From positions 124,001-188,000 of the forward strand of contig NC_018385.1 in the NCBI RefSeq assembly GCF_000208865.1: a DNA stretch of 64,000 nt, read 5' to 3'. Each line of letters begins with the position of its first letter. Position 1 is the stretch's first letter. The position numbers and the translations under genes were made by a program. This DNA comes from Neospora caninum Liverpool (Eukaryota; Apicomplexa; Conoidasida; Eucoccidiorida; Sarcocystidae). The notes under the pieces are model-generated. The model made no database searches, was not told the origin of the DNA, and saw only the letters and a program-made list of their open reading frames with translations. Shown in pieces: positions 41,893-52,062 of this stretch.

Positions 41893-42900
41893 TTGGGCTA
41901 TGCTTCCACACGTATGTAAACATGCAGTTGTTTTTACATACATCGATTACTCTAAGTCTCCTTATTTTTTAATCTATTGGTGTTGTAAACATCTAATTCG
42001 AGATGTACTTCTCTACCCACATATAGGTAGAGATGTGTGCATCGAGGCATTTTAATGCCAGTAAGAGCACCCGTCTGGGCTGGGCGACCGGTGCTACGGC
42101 CACGCGGGGTTTGTTTCCACAGATGCACACGCATTTCGGTTTCTCCTCTGAGGTTGCTTGGATTCTGAGCCCTCTCGGCGTGTGCTCAAATTGCGCTCTT
42201 TTCGGCCTTCCTTCTTTCTCGCATTCCGATTTTGCGAATTCGCGCGTCGCCCCCCTCCCCCTGCGGCTTCCCGCCGTTTGGTCGACGGCGCGTGTGACTG
42301 GTGGTGCCTTTGTGCCTTTTCTTTTCGTCCTCTGAACTCTGGAAGGCCGCTGCGAGTGTGGGGGTCTCCTCGCGTCTCCGCCTCGCTCACAGTCACTTGT
42401 TTTCTCGTCTCTCCTCTCCGTCTGTTCTCTCTCCCTTCTCTCTCTTCACGCTTTCATCTCTTCCCTTGCTTCCTGTTTCTCTCGCCTCGCCTCGTCATTT
42501 CCCTTTCATCTCTCCTTTGTTCTCTTTGTGTGCCGTCTTTTTTCGCAAGGACGTACCTGAATCGAAAGGCTCGCCGTTCAATCGAGGGGTTCTGATCAAC
42601 ATGTGCATCTACTGCTTCCCGCCGTCTTGCTGCGCTGCTTTGCGCGCGATGTGCGGTCCTCTCTTCCGCCCCGTGACGTCGGCGGCTTTCCGAGCTCTCG
42701 CCTGCCTCGCCGCCGTCGTCCGCGCGCCTTGTCGCCTCTTCGGCGGGCGGCGATCCGCCTGGGGCTCTAGGGCCGTGGGGACAGGAGACACCCAGGCGCG
42801 ACGGACGCGCGGGGCGCGCGGCCTGGCTGGGTTCCCCTGCGGACCTTGCGGCGAAATTTGGTGGGAACCCGGTGAGAGCCTTGGCCCGTTCGCTTCTTAG
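35529..42900 (+). CDS. DHHC palmitoyl acyltransferase with a giant central insertion, about 1386-1394 aa
   Basis: Transfers palmitate to protein cysteines. Exons are 35529-36067, 36494-39407, 40159-40231, 41030-41159, 41309-41462 and 42550-42900. TAG lies two codons before the ATG, fixing the start. Transmembrane segments 1 and 2 (about residues 128-150 and 162-179) lead to a DPGYL-like motif rebuilt across intron 1. About 950 Ser/Arg/Glu-rich residues then precede the Cys-rich domain: [24 protein letters not shown] and [12 protein letters not shown], with catalytic Cys1172. Transmembrane segments 3 and 4 follow ([17 protein letters not shown] and [16 protein letters not shown]). TTWE comes next, then the [11 protein letters not shown] segment characteristic of the C-terminal motif. 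The usual GNCVG after DHHC reads GTCVA. The end is uncertain. A donor at 42872 (CCCG|GTGAGA) fits in phase to an acceptor at 43824 and would give stop 43877 instead of 42900. Confidence 0.92.
38040..38136 (+). repeat. 27-bp/9-bp tandem repeat coding for Arg-Ser-Ser units in the DHHC protein
   Basis: Reiterated CGATCTTCT/CGGTCTTCT triplet units within a 27-bp higher-order period encode about a dozen RSS tripeptides in the insertion of the palmitoyltransferase. It resembles an RS-type low-complexity segment. Confidence 0.9.
39520..39628. repeat. (TA)n microsatellite, DHHC intron 2
   Basis: Two TA tracts separated by TATGCAAAAAC-type sequence, shortly after the exon 2 donor at 39408. Confidence 0.85.
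40740..40812. repeat. (TA)n microsatellite, DHHC intron 3
   Basis: Interrupted TATA/TATG tract between exons 3 and 4. Confidence 0.85.
41848..41890. repeat. (TA)n microsatellite, DHHC intron 5
   Basis: Nearly perfect TA tract of about 20 units between exons 5 and 6. Confidence 0.88.
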
Positions 42901-43010
42901 AGAAAGAAAGAGAGAAGGAGAGAAGGAAACAGAGAAGGAAGGAAAGAAGGAAACAGAGAAGGAAGGAAGGAAACAGGGAAGGACAGAAGGAAACAGAGAG
43001 AGAGAGTCGG
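42899..43010. repeat. Purine (GAAGGA/GAAACAGA) repeat after DHHC exon 6
   Basis: Degenerate repeat of GAAAGAAAGAGAGAAGGA and GGAAACAGAGAAGGAA units on the plus strand. It lies immediately past the stop at 42900, or inside the last intron if the alternative terminal exon is used. Confidence 0.8.
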
Positions 43011-45466
43011 GCAGTGAACCTCCACAGTGGTAGTTTCAGTATCCAGCGTTGACGCACAACAGACGCTGTCCACGTTCCACTACGTAATCACACTTCGCTG
43101 TTCCAGATATAAAGGAATGTACGCGAATGGTATACCCAGGCAGCATCAAAAAGGCCAGCGGGTGTTCAGGTCTTCCCAGTGGGAGGTTGGCGCACAGAGG
43201 CGGGGTTGCGTCTCCCTTGCTCACATCTCGTGTGTCCTTTTGTCGGCGACTTGTGTGGACGTTAAGAGCCCAGAGACAGAAAGAAAAACTCGCAGTCTAG
43301 CGTCGCTTTCAAGCACCGTAGACTGCGAAGGTGCCTATGCTGGGATTTACCCCCGTATGTCTAGTGCTGGACATTCATCCGGAGGGCGTCCTCGATTTCC
43401 CGAATCATATCTACGTGGGGAGCTCTGCATCTGCGCCTCTCACTTCAGATCATGTGCATTTGCCGTGTACAATTTACCAGTTTTTTCCTCGACGCTTGGT
43501 CGAGTCAAGCCATGTCGCTTCGGGTGTAGGTACACACCGCAGCACTTGCGGTCGAGCTGCGTTGCGGCGTTAATCAGGAATCCGATGAATCACGCGCGGG
43601 GAAAGACGGGAGAGAAGAAAGCAACGGAAACGCGTGCACTTTCGCGGTGTATCGGAGCCACGCGACGCCACGAGCTCTGTCGCCAACCGCCCGCCGTGTT
43701 CACAGAAAACCTTTTTCCTCGCGGGATGTGAAGACACACAAGTCTCAACAGCGAGACGGAGACTTTTTCCACTAAATAAGTCTTGCAGGATATTTCTTGC
43801 TTCGCTTCTGTCCTCTTCTCGCAGGTCCGGCTCCAACCTCGACGCGCCTCGACGCCGTCGGTTGTCGCCCCTGCTAGGCGACTCGCAAAACTGACAGGAG
43901 AAGGACAGGGTTCTAACTGCGTATATCCGGTTTCAACGGAACTAGATCTTGTCTGGAGCTGTTCTCGAGGGCTCGCCCTGTTCGCAGAATTCGCTTTCGT
44001 CCAAGACACGAAAAGAGACAATTTTCAGCGAGGCGCGACCGCCCTGCAGCCTCGGCTCGCGCGGAGTTTGGGAGCGACGGCCTCACGCCCCATCCGGGCT
44101 CCGAGCGCGCAAATCGGGCAACTGCATGCGCATGCAGCTCGTGTCGCGTGGCTGAGAGTGAGTAGAGCGGAGAAAAGGAGAAAGAAAACGTTGCATGTGG
44201 CTGTCGAGAAGAAAAGCTTCGTCCCTGGAGGCCGATCGGCAGAAGCCGGGCTCTCTGTGTGCATTCCACAGAATGCCTGTCCCGTCTTCGGTACCAGAGA
44301 CACGCGACACAGGCCCTACGGCGCGTCGCACTCCTCGAGTGTCTCTACATTTCTCGGAAGAACAGACAGTTCAGAAACCGTCGCTCGCCGACTCTATGCT
44401 TCGCTTCGGGTTTCGCCTCTTTGATTTCCCGCGGGTCTTCTTGGCAACACCATTCGGATTTCCCAGTGTGTCTAGAGATTCTTGTCTACATGCTTTCTCG
44501 TTCTCTCTCTTCGACACCCATATTTCTCGCACGGCAGAAAAAGAAGACTGAGGCCAGCGGTCTGCGCCTCTGTCATAGTGCCCCACGCGACAGAAAGAGC
44601 TCGAATCTTGCGAGGCCTCGTCAGGACTCTCGCCGCGACGAGAAGGGAAGACGATTCTGCCGCGCAAAAGAAGGGGTTACAGAGTCACTTGAGAAGCGGC
44701 AGATCCCGTGAAGGTTGCGAGAACAACACCCATAACACATACCCCGATGACACCATTTTCCCTGTCGATGTGTGCCACATTCGTGCACCGGGGCGTTCTG
44801 AGAAACGAAAAACGGGAAACTGCCGACAAAGAGAGCTTTCCCGTCCTCGCCCCCCGCAAAAACTCGCGCTGGACTGCCCGCAATCATTTTCCAGTTGCGT
44901 TTCCCCAGTCGAGAAAGACCGGTCCTTCACGCGAAACATATCCACGCACAGGCACCTGTGCACAAAAATATGCACACATATGCCCATACACACGCATGCG
45001 CATGCATATATATATATATATATATATACTGAATGCATCTATTCACACACAGAGACGTGTACGCATATATGTATATATACGCCTGCGCAGGTGTATCTGT
45101 ATGTCTTCTCTCTGTTTCTCTCTGTCCCTTTGGTTGAAACGTGGCCTCTGTGCGTGCTTGCTCGAGAGAGGCTCAAGTCGGGGTTTGGCGTGCGTCGTCG
45201 CTGGAGCCGCGAGGGCGTCTTTTTGGCGCCAAAAGGTCCGAACGACTGTCGTGACACAGTCACAGCGCAGACTTCCAGGTAGCTGGCCTGTCGGCTGCCC
45301 TAAAAGACACCCAGAGAGAAAAAACACGCTCCAAAACACACCATAGAAGACAAAAAGGGCAGCGAGGCCTCTGCACCGAAAAAGCGCCCGCCTCGCCACC
45401 CCCGCGAGTCACGCGTCCGGATCCAACCTCTCGAATCACTTCGCGCTCTCCCGAGTTTCCTTTTGC
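42901..45466. other. Convergent spacer between the DHHC gene and FAM98
   Basis: Two genes run towards each other here, so this is 3' UTR on both sides. A possible last DHHC exon lies at 43825-43877. Short (TA)n tracts occur at about 45005-45029 and 45065-45083. The 266-codon plus frame at 44482-45282 crosses a microsatellite and is not credible as a gene. Confidence 0.5.
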
Positions 45467-47287
45467 CTACCGTCCTCCGAAACCGCCTCCTCGGCCTCTG
45501 TCTCCTCGGCCGCCGCGGGCGACGCCCCCCGCGGGCTGACTTCGCACCGGCCGGAACGAGTGTCTCTGTTCGCTCCGCTTCGCAGACACATCGCCGCTGC
45601 GCTCCGAGCTCCCTGCCGCGCCGCGCGAGGCAAAAGAAGGCTCCGCGTGGCTTGGCCCCGCAGGCGCGGCGTTGGAAAAGGACTGCGGCGCGCTCCGAGC
45701 GGGGCCGTCCCCGCCGTGTCTCCCCCAGCCGCGCCCGCGCCCGCGGCCCTCAAAGCTCCTGCACACGAGAGGAAAAGGCCGCACACGTGGACGACACAGA
45801 CGGTCCAAGCTGTGGGCCTACACAGAAATATACACATGTACAAATACAATACATATATATACATATATATATGTATACATATATATACATATTTACATAT
45901 ATATATATCTGCATATACATACATGAACATATGCATATAGGAAACGTTTCCGTTTCGAAAGCAGAGAGCAGCCGCATGTGTGTGTCTTCGAGCACGAGAA
46001 GGGCATGGACATCCACGTTTCTCTCGAGGGAGAAATGCACCGTTCTCAGAAAAGGAAAGGACGGAGAAGTGAAAAGGGAGACGCACACAGTCCTCGAAAT
46101 ACCTGTGGTCCGCGCGGCGGTCGCCGTCTTTTTGTCTCATCGATTCGTTGGCGCGTCGCACGTCGTTCTGGATCTGCTTCATGCTGTAGCCTTCGGGGAT
46201 GCCGCCGCGATCGGGGACCGGACCAATAATCGAGGTCTTGATGGACAAAACGGGTTTCGATGGCTCAGAACGCGAAATCGGAAGCGCCATCCGTGAGGTC
46301 AACAGAGAACTGAACGCAGACACAGCCACGCTCTTGACAAACGGTGAACCAAGCTTCGAAGCCCTCGCGTACACACCACCCAGACCAGGAAGTTTCCGGC
46401 TTCTTGGCCGCACCTGCAGTGGACGCGCTGCACAAAACACTTCCCCACGCCGTCACACGAACCCGCTTGCACGCAGAGATAGTCCAATACACACACATAC
46501 ACCACACTACACAGATGAAAAACTAGGTATACACGCACAAATATATATATATATATATATAGGTGTGTCCTTGGCCGCGGGCGAGGGGGGGGGATAGGCA
46601 AACCTTTGCGGATATGTGCATGGAGTTGGTCGGCGTACGAGACAGCGCACAACGCCACACGGGAACAAAGAGGTGCGTATATTAAGTCGGCTGACTCGTC
46701 GAGCCCAGCTGGAGAAGCTCCCAACCGAGCAGACTGGCGTTTGAGAGCTCCCCTTCAGGCGTGTGCAGAGGCGCCTCGCTTGGTCACTCCTCTCTGTGTG
46801 TGAATCGTGTCTTCTGCCTCTGCATGCGCGGTGCTCAGAGTACGCTGCGGCGTCACCTGGGCTGGAGAAACAGCACTCACCGATCCACTGCGAAGACGTC
46901 GTACACGTTCACGTGTTTGTTCAGAAGATCCTCCCGCCACGCCATCATGCCTTGTAACAGCGCCGCGATTGCGGCTTCATTTTCCTGCACAAAAGAGAAG
47001 CACGCGAGGTTGGGTGTGCCGTGAGAGCGAACAAAACTCGCTGAGCCGCGCTCCCGCGATCTCTCCCTCCAGCCAACAACCACACGACGCCTCGCACAAC
47101 GCCCGTATCCAATTCGGCGACCTACACGCATCCATATATATATATATATATATATATATAACATCTATATTGTGCAAGTAAATATGTAGGCATGTATGTA
47201 TGTATGTATGCATGTATATGCATGTATATGCATGTATATGTATTATGTATATATATATATATGTATGCATATATATATATATATGTA

Positions 47288-47322
<35 letters not shown>

Positions 47323-49686
47323 ATGGGCGCAGCTGTGGATCTAGATACACCTCTCAGATAATTCGCGTGGACGTTCGTCGGAGAGACTTTCATGTTAGAC
47401 TGCTTTTGAACACATGTCTCGTTTGTCTTTTCCTCTCCCAGTGTCCCACGAGGCTCTGCAGAGGCGAGGCAAAACGAGAGGCGCCTGAGCAGGGCTAAGT
47501 TGATCTGTGCAGGTGTTCTCTCCTTCCGCGTGCCTCCGGTGCACTCTTTTCACGGCGTATCTGCGTTCCTCGGCACGCACATCTGCCTTTTTGGACCAGA
47601 GAAACGCCTGGATTGTCACGTCCAGGCGCCGCAGCATCACTCTTCGTCGCAAGCGGTACTCCTGGTCGAGGACGTCTGTAATCGACTTCAGTTCGGTGAG
47701 AAGGGGACTGTCGCCGCGAACGTCGACTGGTAGCGGAGGGACCAGCGCGTCGGAGCTTGCGAGCGCAGGCCGCCCAGTGATCTGCGAACCCATGAGGCAA
47801 AATGGCATGCATGCACAAAGGCGGAAGCCGTCATGCTAACGAAACAGAATTGCGCGGGAACGCAGGAACGGTGCCCAGAAGGTTCCGCCAGTTGCGCGAG
47901 CGCCCCTGCCTACGGTCGTCCTCTGGGCCTCGAGTCCTCCGGAGCGCCAGGGTACTGGAGATGGAAACGCGGAAAGAAAGAAACGCAAAGGCGCACTAAA
48001 CGGGGATGGAAACGCGGAAAGAAAGAAACGCAAAGGCGCACTAAACGGAGATGGAAACGCGGAAAGAAAGAAACGCAAAGGCGCACTAAACGGAGATGGA
48101 AACGCGGAAAGAAGGGACTCAAAGGCGAACCTTTCGGGCAGCTAGTGAAAAGACGTCTTTCTTGACGGCCTCGTGAAGCGAGGAACAGGAATCAGCAGAA
48201 ACGCCGACGGCGCGGCAAATTGTTTTGATGGCCTGCAGACTCTCTTGGGCTTGGCCAGCCGCAGCTGCCTCGGGTGTAGAGACACCTCCGAAAAGCGCAG
48301 CGCTCGGAAACGCCAACCCTGCCGCGAGGCGCTTCTTCGCGACGAGTCGACAGGTCTGCAAGTCGACGAGAAGGTTGTCTGGGAGCAAAGAGGGACCGAG
48401 AGAAGCACGCAACAGACCGTGAGCGGCACTGTGGTGCGGGCAGCCGCGGATTGGCGCTGTGACAGACTCGACGATCGGCAACGCGCCGGGAGACGTCCAA
48501 GGAAATGGACAGTCACCACAGAGTGCTGGAACCAATCCCCAAAGAGAAGCATTCTCAAGAGCGCGCCGCCCTTTGTGTGCCTTCCACTTCTCCCTGTGAA
48601 TCTTTGCCCCCTTCACTTGTTCAATAGATGTCGCGGTCGTAACTGTACATACACATATGTATATGTGCACATATACATATCGATACAAACATATACGTAT
48701 ACATATATATATATATATATATATATATGTAGGCAAATGCATGCATTGCGCGGTTGCATGCCGTCTGTGCATTAAGCTGTTTTCCGGGTTGTTCAGCGAG
48801 GAATGAAGCGAAGGATTTGAACATCTTCGACTCAGACTTACAGAGGATCACCCGTCTGAAGGCGAAGTTCGAGAGCGCCTCCCGCGTCAAGGATTCAGGG
48901 AGATGGTACCCTGGGGAAAAACCGCATGCACCGCGCCAGCCGAATCGACGTCACCGCTGGCCATCAGCCTTCTGAATCTACAGCGGCTGCTTTGTGCCCA
49001 TGCGATCACAGATGAAACCAGGGCGAAGGAATCCTCTAGTCGACGGGTGCGCTCCCGCTACACTGGAAATGCATCGCTGGACGCGCGGGGGGGTGGGGGG
49101 GTTGAAAACCAACATTTGTATACAAGCTGTACGAATATCATGATGTTCACTTTGGTAGTCTCCTTCCTCCGGCCGGGGAACAACTGCCATGCGTCCTGTT
49201 TCGGTGCGCAGACACGTACGTGCCATGACACCGACAGAAACTGGCGGCGTGCCACGCGTCACCCTCGTCCCCCGGTGATTCATTCAGTGGTGTCGGTTTC
49301 CTGGGGTGTGCGTTGTGTGCCGGTCGCGTTTGTCATGACGCAAAGGGAAGCCATCTTTCGAAGCCGCAGCTCAGGGCGCCCTCGCTTGGGTCCCCCCCTC
49401 CGACGCAGCTGTTCTGCGCACGAATGGAAATTCTCTCCTGCGAAGTTTCGCTCCTCTCTCGCGAAACTGTCCGGCGCACTCAACGGTTCTGACAGGCGAA
49501 CCAGTTGCTTTGTCACGCGTGCGCACAGCCTGAGCATCGATTCGCCTTTTCAGTTCCCAGGAAAGAAGGCAGAACGCAGGTCGGGCACGCACTCTGCTTA
49601 CCTCGAGAATTGACGATGGCGATGAAATCCTTGTCCCCATACTCGTCCAGCGACCGTCCCTCAAGCAGTTCGATTTCTCTCAGGAT
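45467..49686 (-). CDS. FAM98: FAM98-family protein (tRNA-ligase complex relative), 5' end unresolved
   Basis: In animals FAM98 proteins partner with RTCB/DDX1 in the tRNA-splicing ligase complex. Assembled exons on the minus strand are 49686-49602, 48910-48842, 48378-48131, 47781-47581, 46984-46881, 46309-46103 and 45758-45467, giving 401 residues plus stop, all in phase. Family hallmarks are the [20 protein letters not shown] block, corresponding to animal EYEVRRKLLIKRLDVTVQSF. A VPDRGG motif is followed by a Gly/Arg-rich tail ([13 protein letters not shown], ending [14 protein letters not shown]). The first listed exon begins in phase 0 without a Met, so at least one exon is missing upstream. 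An open frame with QQEVLLLLQDIFYF at about 50230-50175 could precede it. ATG 51558 is a second possibility. A 100-N gap lies between. Apicomplexan function is inferred only. Confidence 0.85.
45826..45940. repeat. (TA)n-rich microsatellite, last FAM98 intron
   Basis: TATA/TACATA-rich tract between the VPDRGG exon and the RGG-tail exon. Confidence 0.85.
46540..46563. repeat. Short (TA)n tract, FAM98 intron
   Basis: About 11 TA units in the intron 46310-46880. Confidence 0.8.
46853..47325 (+). repeat. Left copy of a 473-bp inverted duplication
   Basis: This segment contains the FAM98 exon 46984-46881 and its flanking introns, including a long (TA)n/(TATG)n tract. Its reverse complement recurs at 50553-51025 with exactly equal length. 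The only difference I found is A at 47265 against the equivalent of C at 50613. This copy sits in the correct order and strand for the FAM98 gene, so it is the genuine one. Confidence 0.92.
47134..47321. repeat. Compound (TA)n/(TATG)n microsatellite
   Basis: TA tract, then TGTATGTATG and TATATGCATG repeats, then three further TA tracts. It lies in the FAM98 intron between exons 47581 and 46984, and is repeated in inverted form beyond the gap. Confidence 0.88.
47959..48118. repeat. 45-bp minisatellite, about 3.5 copies, in a FAM98 intron
   Basis: Unit starts are at 47959, 48004, 48049 and 48094 (partial). The core has GATGGAAACGCGGAAAGAAA followed by GAAACGCAAAGGCGCACTAA. The copies are almost identical. 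It lies within intron 47782-48130, ending just before the splice donor at 48130. Because 45 is a multiple of three, it also gives 15-residue periodic open frames on both strands, which I regard as non-coding. Confidence 0.92.
48640..48730. repeat. (TA)n/(TACATA)n microsatellite, FAM98 intron
   Basis: TA-rich tract between exons 48842 and 48378. Confidence 0.85.
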
Positions 49687-50436
49687 CTACACAGACGAAA
49701 GGAAAACAAAGCGCCACGCAGACGGGTGACACAGTAGACGACAGTCCCGTCCCCCGCTCCGATCGAGCCTCGCCATCCCGGCGGAAAACGCGTGGCTTTC
49801 TGCTGCACGTGTCGAGACAGATGCTTCTGCCTCCTTCCAACCGGGGGCCGGTAGACAGGAAACCCGCTGGTTTCAGGCAACCCAGAGAACCCAAGTTCCC
49901 CGCCAGGAAAACGCTGGAGATAATATACGTGTGCGCACAGACGTGTTTGATTGTTTGCCATCCAGAAGCGAGAGAGAAAGAGACGCATTTTTTCCCCGCG
50001 GGGCGCGTGAAAACCTCGCCCGACCACCACCACAACGACGGGGCGTACGATTCGCTGGTGAGGAACGGGCACTCTCGTAAAACACGGGAGCTCAGGAAGG
50101 TGCGTAACTTGAAGATCTACGCGTCTGTTCCGACTCGAGGGAAACGAAATGGAGAACAGCGGCGAGACACGTACCTGTTCGACAACTGGAAAGTAGAAAA
50201 TGTCCTGCAAGAGCAGAAGCACCTCTTGCTGGCTACACCCGGACGTTGGCCTGCGGTGTACATACACGCCCGAGACAACCACGCAGTGAGAAACGAGCTT
50301 GCAGGAAAGCGGATAGACTTTTTGAGTGGTTCCACGTTCAGAAGAGGACGATGAACTATCAATTGCGGCGTCTCTTGCTTGCGCCCGCAGCAACTGAAGG
50401 TGTCCACGAGAATGTAAAAACGGAAACCTGAGCGGG

Positions 50437-50452
50437 GGTGGGGGGGGGGGGG
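50437..50452. repeat. G homopolymer at contig end
   Basis: A run of G with one T interruption directly abuts the N gap. It looks like a low-quality contig terminus. Confidence 0.7.
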
Positions 50453-50552
50453 NNNNNNNNNNNNNNNNNNNNNNNNNNNNNNNNNNNNNNNNNNNNNNNN
50501 NNNNNNNNNNNNNNNNNNNNNNNNNNNNNNNNNNNNNNNNNNNNNNNNNNNN
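50453..50552. other. Assembly gap of exactly 100 N
   Basis: Exactly 100 ambiguous bases, the conventional placeholder for a gap of unknown size. It separates the FAM98 3' exons from any 5' exon, and it is followed immediately by the inverted copy of FAM98 sequence. Confidence 0.98.
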
Positions 50553-50555
50553 CAT

Positions 50556-50590
<35 letters not shown>

Positions 50591-51025
50591 TACATATATA
50601 TATATATATGCAGACATATATATATATATACATAATACATATACATGCATATACATGCATATACATGCATACATACATACATACATGCCTACATATTTAC
50701 TTGCACAATATAGATGTTATATATATATATATATATATATATATGGATGCGTGTAGGTCGCCGAATTGGATACGGGCGTTGTGCGAGGCGTCGTGTGGTT
50801 GTTGGCTGGAGGGAGAGATCGCGGGAGCGCGGCTCAGCGAGTTTTGTTCGCTCTCACGGCACACCCAACCTCGCGTGCTTCTCTTTTGTGCAGGAAAATG
50901 AAGCCGCAATCGCGGCGCTGTTACAAGGCATGATGGCGTGGCGGGAGGATCTTCTGAACAAACACGTGAACGTGTACGACGTCTTCGCAGTGGATCGGTG
51001 AGTGCTGTTTCTCCAGCCCAGGTGA
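50553..51025 (-). repeat. Right copy of the 473-bp inverted duplication (contains a displaced FAM98 exon copy)
   Basis: Reverse complement of 46853-47325, beginning at the first base after the gap. It carries a complete copy of the FAM98 exon on the opposite strand at 50894-50997, including its acceptor and donor. No other FAM98 exon accompanies it, so it is not a functional second gene. Homology stops abruptly at 51025/51026. Confidence 0.92.
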
Positions 51026-51481
51026 GTGCGCGTATCGAACGAGGACGTAAGCTCGCAGACTTCGACAACCGGGTGCTTGAACAGCAGACGCGCCAAATTG
51101 CACGCGATCACTGGAAAAGGGCGAATAGATCGATACGCGTGTGTGCAGGCGACACTGTGCGCCAGCCGAAGAACGCGAAACGCGGAGTCTTTGTAGCCTC
51201 TGTCACCGTGCTCTCTCGGCGTAAAGCCCGATACAAGGAGGTACATGCGGGTAGGCAACGCAGGAAGCAGCGGAATTTCAGTGCATCCGGGGAGGAAAGG
51301 TGACCTGCGACACCGTCGATCTTTTCCCGTGGATCGTCGACACCACAAGGACGCCGAGAATCCCCCCAGCACACGACCGTGCATCTGTCGGTCGAGGTTC
51401 ACCGTACAGAAACATAAGACGAAACTCAGGCACGCGAGGGAGTCGGCAGGCACGACGCAGCTGCACAGAGAAACCATGTAC

Positions 51482-51558
51482 CTGTTGTTGATCGTCTCAT
51501 AGCACGCAGCAAGAGAGTCCTGAAGCTCGTCAATGCCTACGGCGGCTCTCGCTGCCAT
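51482..51558 (-). CDS. Possible first exon (FAM98 or another minus-strand gene)
   Basis: ATG at 51558 has A at -3 and G at +4. The frame reads MAARAAVGIDELQDSLAACY and ends at a donor, AG|GTACATGG, in phase 2. It is upstream of FAM98 on the same strand and has the look of a short N-terminal exon with an amphipathic helix. The joining exon would have to lie in or next to the gap. The frame also runs upstream of this ATG as far as an acceptor-like CTCAG near 51660, so it could be an internal exon. Confidence 0.35.
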
Positions 51559-52062
51559 CCTCGCAGGGTTTTCGTGGTCAAACTTTTGCGGAGGATCTTT
51601 GTCGCCTATTCGGGGCTCTGGAAGCGGCTGCCCTCCTGAGTTGTTGCTTTCTAGAAACTGAGATCCGCGTTTCTGTGGCCGGGCAACAATGGTCAGATTA
51701 GGAGTCTTCCGAAAAAGAGCTGCACACGTTCAGCAAGCGTGTGCCATCTCCGGTGAAAAAAACCGCGGCGGGGATATCCAAACCGCCTCCGGCCCGACGA
51801 ACAAAACACTCGGCAACAGTTGTCCTTTGTGAGCTTTTTGCTTTGTCTGTGTTTTGCGAAAATTGCCTGTTGCGAGCTATCAAATGAACTGGGCCCGAGG
51901 AAAATCTCGTCCGAGAAAGTCAAGTTAAACCACACAGCGCATGTGCGCGGTCTTGCACAGTCTCTGCATCAGAATGTAAAGCTAGGGAGAGCGAAGTCGT
52001 ACACCGCGCAGCTCCAGATCATCACCAGCAGTTCCCAAAAAGGACGATAACGCAGGAATTCC

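Noticed and set aside
44482..45282. 266-codon plus-strand ORF
   Set aside because: Crosses a TA/CA microsatellite, has no homology, and lies between converging genes.
47833..48165. 110-codon ORF with 15-residue periodicity
   Set aside because: Simply the translation of the 45-bp minisatellite inside a FAM98 intron.
50714..51001. Second FAM98 gene on the plus strand
   Set aside because: Only one exon is present and it lies in the inverted duplicate beside the gap; no other FAM98 exons follow on that strand.
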